From SCUN01 sp964343975 (GTDB taxonomy: Bacteria > Acidobacteriota > Vicinamibacteria > Vicinamibacterales > SCN-69-37): 64,000 nt of DNA. The position numbers were made by a program, and so were the translations under genes. Below are positions 58,948 through 64,000 of the stretch, piece after piece; within the stretch, counting starts at the first letter, position 1, and the number at the start of each line of letters is the position of its first letter. A model generated the notes under the pieces. That model had not been told where the DNA came from. It searched no databases and saw only the letters and a list, made by a program, of their open reading frames with translations. Where the stretch lies: NCBI GenBank assembly GCA_964343975.1, contig CAYFLU010000002.1, forward strand, positions 1 through 64,000, given 5' to 3'.

Positions 58948-60209
58948 TGACATCGGCCGTGCCGCGTCGAGGGCGTCTCGACCTGTGGGGGCTGTTTGCG
59001 GGCGCGCTAGCGGTTCGTGTCCTGGCCGCGCTCGTGCTCGACGGCTATCGCCATCCGGGACTGAACGAATACGAGGACATCGCGCGAAGCGTGGTGGCGG
59101 GGACGGGGTACCGCTTCTACCATCTCGGCGTCTGGTACTACTCGTTTGCGGCGCCGCTCTTCGGTGGGATCTGCGCCGCCATCTACTGGCTGGGCGGGAC
59201 GGTCGGCACGGTCGTCGCGCTGCAGGGCATCGTGAGTGCGGCCCATGCGGTTCTGATCGCGGTCATGGCCGAGCGGCTGTTCGCATCGCGCCGCGCCGGT
59301 TGGCTGGCCGGGGCTTTGATGGCCGTCCATCCGGGATTGACGGTCTACGCGTCAGGAAAAGCGCACGATCTGACGTTCGATGCGCTCTTCTTCACACTCA
59401 TTCTTTTCTTCTGTTGGCGGCTGCACGAGCGTCCGACCGTCGGTCGCGCGATCGCCGCGGGGGTCATCGTCGGGATCGGCGCCCATTCGCGTGGCACTGC
59501 GGTCGTGTTCCTGCCGGTGGCCGCGGTGTGGATGCTGTGGTGTCATCGCCACGGGGCGTGGCGGCACTACCTCGCACGCATGGTGGTGGCGGGGCTCTGT
59601 GCGGTGGCGGTCATCACGCCCTGGGCGACGCGCAATATCCGCATCCACCACGCGTTCGTGTGGATGCTGACGACCGACGGCGAAAGCCTGTGGGACGGCA
59701 ACAACCCGAATGCGACCGGGCATTCGTATGCGAGGCCGGATCAGTTGGTGCTCGACCTGCTGCCGCCGGCGGCCTACAAGGAAATGCGCTCGCAGCCGAA
59801 TGAGTTGGCGCAGTCGCGGTGGTTCACCGACCAGGCGCTGTCCTTCGTCCGCGAGCATCCCGGGTGGGCCGCCAAGCTCTATGCGATGAAGTTCTACGCG
59901 TTCTGGTGGTTCAGTCCGCAGATCGGAACACTCTACGCGCGGAGCTGGTTGCTGGCCTACCAAGCGTTCTATGCCGGCGTACTCGTGCTCGCCGCTCTGG
60001 GCGTGCGGTCGGTGATCGTCGGCGGCACGCCCGCCCGGCGGCAGGAGCTGGTGCTGCTCGGATTGTTCCTGCTGGCGCTATCGGCGTTGCAAAGCGCGTA
60101 CTACGTCGAGGGGCGGCATCGGTGGGCCATCGAGCCGTTGCTCCTGATCGTTGCCGGAGGTGGCGCGGCGTGGTGGTGGGATGCGATGCGAAGGCGTTCG
60201 TCGTCGTGA
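58947..60209 (+). CDS. GT39-like membrane glycosyltransferase
   Basis: A 420-residue integral membrane protein with about ten helices. The first loop contains NEYEDIARSVVAGTGY (about 36-51), the D/E-rich element typical of GT39/ArnT-type GT-C enzymes that use polyprenyl-phosphate sugars in the periplasm. PGLTVYASGKAHDLTFDALFF near 133-153 is the usual mid-membrane segment. It follows WecE and precedes a GT4 gene; the donor may be made by the GtrB-like enzyme at 56803. ATG 58947 overlaps the preceding TGA by one base, with TTG 58944 an alternative. Confidence 0.8.
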   Translation: MTSAVPRRGRLDLWGLFAGALAVRVLAALVLDGYRHPGLNEYEDIARSVVAGTGYRFYHLGVWYYSFAAPLFGGICAAIYWLGGTVGTVVALQGIVSAAHAVLIAVMAERLFASRRAGWLAGALMAVHPGLTVYASGKAHDLTFDALFFTLILFFCWRLHERPTVGRAIAAGVIVGIGAHSRGTAVVFLPVAAVWMLWCHRHGAWRHYLARMVVAGLCAVAVITPWATRNIRIHHAFVWMLTTDGESLWDGNNPNATGHSYARPDQLVLDLLPPAAYKEMRSQPNELAQSRWFTDQALSFVREHPGWAAKLYAMKFYAFWWFSPQIGTLYARSWLLAYQAFYAGVLVLAALGVRSVIVGGTPARRQELVLLGLFLLALSALQSAYYVEGRHRWAIEPLLLIVAGGGAAWWWDAMRRRSSS

Positions 60210-61390
60210 GTGACCGCGCGGCGCGGCCGGGCGTGCTGATGGTGACTGGCGCGTACGACCCCGAGATGAGCGGCGCGGGCTTGCAGTGTCGCCAGCTGAT
60301 CCGTGAGATCCGGTCCGCCGTCGACTGCGGTGTACTGACCACCGTGACCGATCCGTCGCTGCCGCTGGATGACGAACGCGACGGAATTCCCGTGTGGCGT
60401 GTGCCCGTGGATCCGTCGCGGTTTTCATCCAAGGTGCGCGCCGCGTGGCGGATGTGCCGGATTCTGTGGCGGACACGGCGCCGGTTCCACATCCTGCACT
60501 TCCACGGGTTCTCGCAAAAGACCGTTCTGGCCATTGTGATCGGCCGCTGCCTCGGCAAAGCCATCGTGATCAAGCTCACGTCGGTCGGTCACGATGATCC
60601 GATGTCGATGCGGGCGCGCGGCGCGCTGGCGAACTGGTGCTATCGCCAGGCGACGATGTTCTTCGGTGTGAGCCCGCGGTTCGCGGAGCTGTATCGCGAG
60701 GCGGGACTGCCACCGCAGCGGTTCTGCCTCATTCCGAATGGCGTGGATCTGGCGCGGTTCTCGCCGGCCTCGTCAGACGCGAGATCCGCACTCCGGGCGC
60801 GCGTCGGCGTGCCGCGGCACGCGTGGGTCACGTTGTTTGTCGGTTTCTTTTCCCACGAGAAATGTCCCGACGTGTTGTTTGAGGCGTGGCTGCCGATGGC
60901 GCAACGAGACCCCCATCAGGTGCTCGTGCTGGTCGGCGCGACCCGGTCGGCCTATTACGAGGTCGATCCGGCACTGGCTGACGGCATTCGAAGCCGCGCC
61001 GCGGATGCCGGTGTGGGCGACCGGGTGATCTGGGTCGAGCGCACGGCGTGCATTGAGGACTATCACCGGGCCGCCGATGTCTTCGTGTTGCCGTCCACCC
61101 GTGAAGGTCTCCCGAACGCCTTGCTCGAGGCGATGGCGTGTGGCACGGCGTGTGTCGCCACGCGACTGCCCGGCGTCACCGATCGTCTCATCGACGACGG
61201 CCGAGAGGGGCGCCTCGTGCCCCCGCGCGATGTCGCGGCGCTGGCCGACGCGTTGACCGCGTTGGCGGCGGATGCCGAGACGGCGCGCGCGTGGGGCATG
61301 CGTGCGCGCGCACGGGTGGCGCAGGAGTTCAGCGCGAAGGCCATGGGCGCGGCGTATGTCGCGGCCTATGCGCGTGTGGTGACGCACTGA
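60206..61390 (+). CDS. Family 4 glycosyltransferase
   Basis: A 394-residue GT-B enzyme. VLMVTGAYDPEMSGAGLQCRQLI is the N-terminal glycine loop, IPNGVDLARFSP (about 179-190) the interdomain motif, and STREGLPNALLEAMACGTACV (about 298-318) the donor-site E-x7-E. It is cytoplasmic and retaining, and lies between a GT-C protein and an AsnB gene. GTG 60206 overlaps the preceding gene by GTGA; the end overlaps AsnB by one base (TGATG). Confidence 0.9.
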   Translation: MSDRAARPGVLMVTGAYDPEMSGAGLQCRQLIREIRSAVDCGVLTTVTDPSLPLDDERDGIPVWRVPVDPSRFSSKVRAAWRMCRILWRTRRRFHILHFHGFSQKTVLAIVIGRCLGKAIVIKLTSVGHDDPMSMRARGALANWCYRQATMFFGVSPRFAELYREAGLPPQRFCLIPNGVDLARFSPASSDARSALRARVGVPRHAWVTLFVGFFSHEKCPDVLFEAWLPMAQRDPHQVLVLVGATRSAYYEVDPALADGIRSRAADAGVGDRVIWVERTACIEDYHRAADVFVLPSTREGLPNALLEAMACGTACVATRLPGVTDRLIDDGREGRLVPPRDVAALADALTALAADAETARAWGMRARARVAQEFSAKAMGAAYVAAYARVVTH

Positions 61391-63231
61391 TGTGCGGCAT
61401 TGCCGGCCTCGCGCACTTTGATGGCACCGTGCCGGACGAGGCGCTGGTGTCGCGCATGTGCGATGCGTTGCGACATCGCGGGCCTGATGACGCCGGGGTG
61501 GTGGTCTCGACGGGGAGCGCGTCGGGCGGCGCGGCGGCGTTGGGCAATCGCCGGCTGAGCATTGTCGACGTGGCGGGCGGACACCAGCCGATCAGCAACG
61601 AGACCGGCGAGATCTGGACCGTCCTCAATGGCGAGATTTACAACCATGCCGAGTTGCGGACGCGGCTGGAGGGACTCGGACATCGATTCGCCACGCGCGC
61701 CGACACGGAAGTGATCGTGCACGCCTACGAGCAGTACGGCGAGGCGTGTGTGCAGCACCTCGACGGGATGTTCGCGTTCGCGATCTGGGATCGCCGGGCG
61801 GAGCGGTTGTTGCTTGCGCGTGACCGGTTCGGCAAGAAGCCGCTCTGCTATTGGGCCCACGGGGCCCGCCTGGCCTTCGCCTCGGAATTGCAGAGTCTGC
61901 TGTGCGTCCCCGGGATTGCACGCGACCTCGACGGCATCGCGCTCGGCGACTACCTCGCGTACATGGCCATTCCGGCGCCGCGGACGATCTACCGGCATGT
62001 CAAGAAGTTGCCGCCGGCGCATGTGCTCACCGCCGACCGACGCGGGATCGAGGTCCGTCGGTACTGGCAGCTGCGCTTCGCGCCGAAGGTGCGCATCAGC
62101 GAGACGGAGGCCGTCGAGGAGATTCGCACACGTCTGGCGGCGGCGGTCGATCGTCGCCTGATGAGTGAGGTGCCGCTGGGCGCGTTCTTGAGTGGCGGCG
62201 TCGATTCAAGTGCGGTGGTCGCCATGATGGCGCGCCATGGACGGAATGTGCGGACGTTCTCGATCGGATTTGAAGAGGCGGCGTACGATGAACTGCCGTA
62301 TGCCCGTCGCGTGGCGGCGCACTTCGGATGCACGCACGAAGAGTTCGTCGTGCGACCGGATGCGGTCGAGATCCTGCCGAGATTGATCCGTCATTTTGGC
62401 GAGCCGTTTGCCGATTCGTCCGCGATTCCCACGGCGTATCTGGCCGCGCGCACCAGAGTCCATGTGGCCGTGGCCTTGAGCGGCGATGGCGGTGACGAGA
62501 TCTTTGCCGGCTACGGGCGGCATCGCGCGAACTGGCTGGCGGAGCAGCGGTCGGTCCGGCTCCTGGCCGTCCTGGCGCGACGCGCTGGAGTCTCCGGGCG
62601 GTCGCGGGCCGGGCGCTTTCTCAACGCCGCAGCGGTGGATCGCGCGGACCGGTATCAACGTTGGGCCGGCGTCTGCACGCCGGACCTGATTCGCGCCATG
62701 GCGCCGCCGGCCGCCGACGGTCAAGCGGCGGTGCGGGCCGCGTACGCGGAGGCGGCCGCGCTCGATGCCGTGGATGCCATGCTGTCGGTGGACACGAACG
62801 TGTATCTGCCCACGGATCTGCTCGTGAAGATGGACATCACCACGATGGCGGCGTCACTCGAAGCGCGTTCGCCGTTGCTGGACACCGCGCTCGCCGAGTT
62901 CGTGGCGTCGTTGCCGTCCGACCTGAAGTTGCGCCGGGGACGCACCAAACACCTGTTGAAGGCGGCCATGGCAGGCCTGCTCCCCGACGACATCCTCGAT
63001 CGACGGAAACGCGGGTTCGCGGTGCCCATTGGCGCGTGGCTGCGCGGACCGCTTTACGACTTCGCCGCGGCGCATCTCGAGTCGTCCGCGGCGGCAGCGG
63101 GTGGGTGGCTACACCAGCCGGCACTGACGGCGCTGCTGGCCGAGCATCGCACGGGCGCGCGGGACCATGCGCACCAGCTTTGGGCCCTCTTGGTGCTCGA
63201 ACTTTGGTACCGTACGTCGGTAGCGGTATGA
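61390..63231 (+). CDS. asnB: Asparagine synthase (glutamine-hydrolysing) family amidotransferase
   Basis: A complete 613-residue AsnB-type enzyme, the third in the window. Cys2 (MCGIAGLAHFDG), NGEIYNHAEL and DRFGKKPLCYW belong to the glutaminase domain; SGGVDSSAVV and LSGDGGDEIFAGYGRH to the synthetase domain. Its C-terminal part is more like the truncated copy at base 1 (both have GDSSAIPT/ADSSAIPT and GDGGDE) than like the 50766 copy (GDGADELFGSY), so 1 and 61390 appear to be closer relatives. It overlaps the following glycosyltransferase by ATGA. Confidence 0.93.
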   Translation: MCGIAGLAHFDGTVPDEALVSRMCDALRHRGPDDAGVVVSTGSASGGAAALGNRRLSIVDVAGGHQPISNETGEIWTVLNGEIYNHAELRTRLEGLGHRFATRADTEVIVHAYEQYGEACVQHLDGMFAFAIWDRRAERLLLARDRFGKKPLCYWAHGARLAFASELQSLLCVPGIARDLDGIALGDYLAYMAIPAPRTIYRHVKKLPPAHVLTADRRGIEVRRYWQLRFAPKVRISETEAVEEIRTRLAAAVDRRLMSEVPLGAFLSGGVDSSAVVAMMARHGRNVRTFSIGFEEAAYDELPYARRVAAHFGCTHEEFVVRPDAVEILPRLIRHFGEPFADSSAIPTAYLAARTRVHVAVALSGDGGDEIFAGYGRHRANWLAEQRSVRLLAVLARRAGVSGRSRAGRFLNAAAVDRADRYQRWAGVCTPDLIRAMAPPAADGQAAVRAAYAEAAALDAVDAMLSVDTNVYLPTDLLVKMDITTMAASLEARSPLLDTALAEFVASLPSDLKLRRGRTKHLLKAAMAGLLPDDILDRRKRGFAVPIGAWLRGPLYDFAAAHLESSAAAAGGWLHQPALTALLAEHRTGARDHAHQLWALLVLELWYRTSVAV

Positions 63232-64000
63232 CCGAAGGCCCTCTCCTGCAGAACCGGGACATCGTGTGCCTGTCGTCGATTGATTGGCATTTCATCTGGC
63301 AGGGCCATCAGGAAATCATGTCGGCGCTAGCCGCCAACGGCAACCGGGTGTTGTTTGTTGAAAACACCGGGCTCCGTCGGCCGTCGTTCAAGGACATGCC
63401 GCGTTTGCGCAAGCGGATGACGAACTGGTGGCGCAGCACGAAAGGATTCCGTCAGGAGCGGCCGAACTTGTTCGTCCACTCCCCGATGATCCTGCCGTTT
63501 CCGTACTCCCGTCTGGCGCGCGCGGTCAATCGCTGGCTGATGCGACGGTCACTCTCGCGTTGGATGAATGCGGCAGGTTTCGGGCGGCCGATTGTCTGGA
63601 CATTCCTGCCGACGCCGCTCGTGCAGGATGTGATCTGGGATCTCGACCCCTTCGTGACGATCTACTACTGCATCGACGATCTCGCGTCGAGTTCGCCGGG
63701 GGCGTGGCGCATCGCCGCACCGGAAACGCGTCTCTTCAAGAGTGCTGATCTCGTCTTCGTCACCTCCGAGAAGCTGCGTCAGCGCGCCGCACAGTTCACC
63801 GACCGCGTTCACTTGTTTCCCTTCGCCGTCAGTTTTGCGAAGTTCGACAAGGTCCGCGAAGAGGACGGCGGGATCCCGGAGGATCTGGCCGCGCTGCCGC
63901 GGCCCATTGCCGGCTATGTTGGCGGCATCCATCAGTGGATCGACTTCGACCTGTTGCGCGCCACTGCGGAGGCCATGCCGGATGTGACGTTTGCGCTGGT
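63228..64000 (+). CDS. Glycosyltransferase, GT4-like, cut by right edge
   Basis: An open frame of 257 codons that continues past the window; it was read directly from the sequence. The visible part starts MTEGPLLQNRDIVCL, contains FIWQGHQEIMSALAANGNRVLFVENTG (a GT-B acceptor-side loop), IYYCIDDLASSSPGAW (about 144-159), a YYCxDD motif typical of TuaH-like teichuronate and EPS glycosyltransferases, and ADLVFVTSEKL. The donor-binding domain lies beyond the window. ATG 63228 overlaps the AsnB stop. Confidence 0.8.
   Translation, partial: MTEGPLLQNRDIVCLSSIDWHFIWQGHQEIMSALAANGNRVLFVENTGLRRPSFKDMPRLRKRMTNWWRSTKGFRQERPNLFVHSPMILPFPYSRLARAVNRWLMRRSLSRWMNAAGFGRPIVWTFLPTPLVQDVIWDLDPFVTIYYCIDDLASSSPGAWRIAAPETRLFKSADLVFVTSEKLRQRAAQFTDRVHLFPFAVSFAKFDKVREEDGGIPEDLAALPRPIAGYVGGIHQWIDFDLLRATAEAMPDVTFAL

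Noticed and set aside
1..64000. tRNA genes, CRISPR arrays, insertion sequences and prophage genes
   Set aside because: None was seen; gaps are too short for them and no transposase or integrase motif appears in the real reading frames.

Overview
The window is a very compact, GC-rich (roughly two-thirds G+C by eye) bacterial surface-glycan region with about 60 genes. From the left edge to base 55922 every gene is on the plus strand, and most neighbours overlap at stop/start codons; the largest gap in that run is 46 bases. I see no tRNA, rRNA, insertion sequence, CRISPR array or stretch over 300 bases without a gene. The organism is Gram-negative-like: it has an MsbA-type exporter, a lipobox-bearing substrate-binding protein, pseudaminic acid genes and a WecE-type transaminase. 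The TolB/PD40-like propeller in the 45775 gene resembles those common in Acidobacteriota, so an acidobacterium (for example Vicinamibacteria) is my guess, not a demonstrated fact.

Layout. (1) 1-8799: an asparagine synthase end, a winged-helix regulator, a transglutaminase-like protein, then a pseudaminic acid pathway (pseB, pseC, a NeuB-SAF-SpsF fusion, pseI, pseH, pseG). (2) 8796-15853: a GT-B-like protein, a B12-type radical SAM protein, two orphan proteins, then a second nonulosonate pair (NeuA-like cytidylyltransferase and a third NeuB-family synthase). (3) 15850-30408: glycosyltransferases, an MsbA-like ABC exporter, a PhyH dioxygenase, polytopic membrane proteins and a set of SAM methyltransferases, consistent with assembly, export and decoration of a glycan.

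(4) 30405-44059 looks unlike ordinary sugar genes. It holds a VOC protein, a stand-alone acyl carrier protein, an AAC(3)-family acyltransferase, a DUF4910 peptidase-like protein, a sugar-type formyltransferase, a glutamate-dehydrogenase homologue lacking its catalytic lysine, a 706-residue orphan, an AMP-dependent acyl ligase, a cyclase-family metallohydrolase, a methyltransferase, a chorismatase-like protein and a 624-residue orphan. I read it as a candidate module that makes an aryl or amino-acyl group, loads it on the carrier protein and transfers it to an amino sugar. This is the best candidate for an undescribed system here.

(5) 44049-48795: a LivJ-like lipoprotein, a small membrane-anchored protein and an unusual GT87-PD40 propeller fusion. 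(6) 48805-55922: SPASM radical SAM, DPM1-like GT2, AsnB, DCC protein, PglD-like acyltransferase, creatininase, WbqC and a methyltransferase. (7) 55919-57774 on the minus strand: a formyltransferase and an undecaprenyl-phosphate-sugar type GT2, divergent from (8) 57814-64000: WecE-type transaminase, GT39-like protein, GT4, AsnB and a glycosyltransferase cut by the right edge. WecE plus the formyltransferase suggests an N-formylated 4-amino-4,6-dideoxyhexose.
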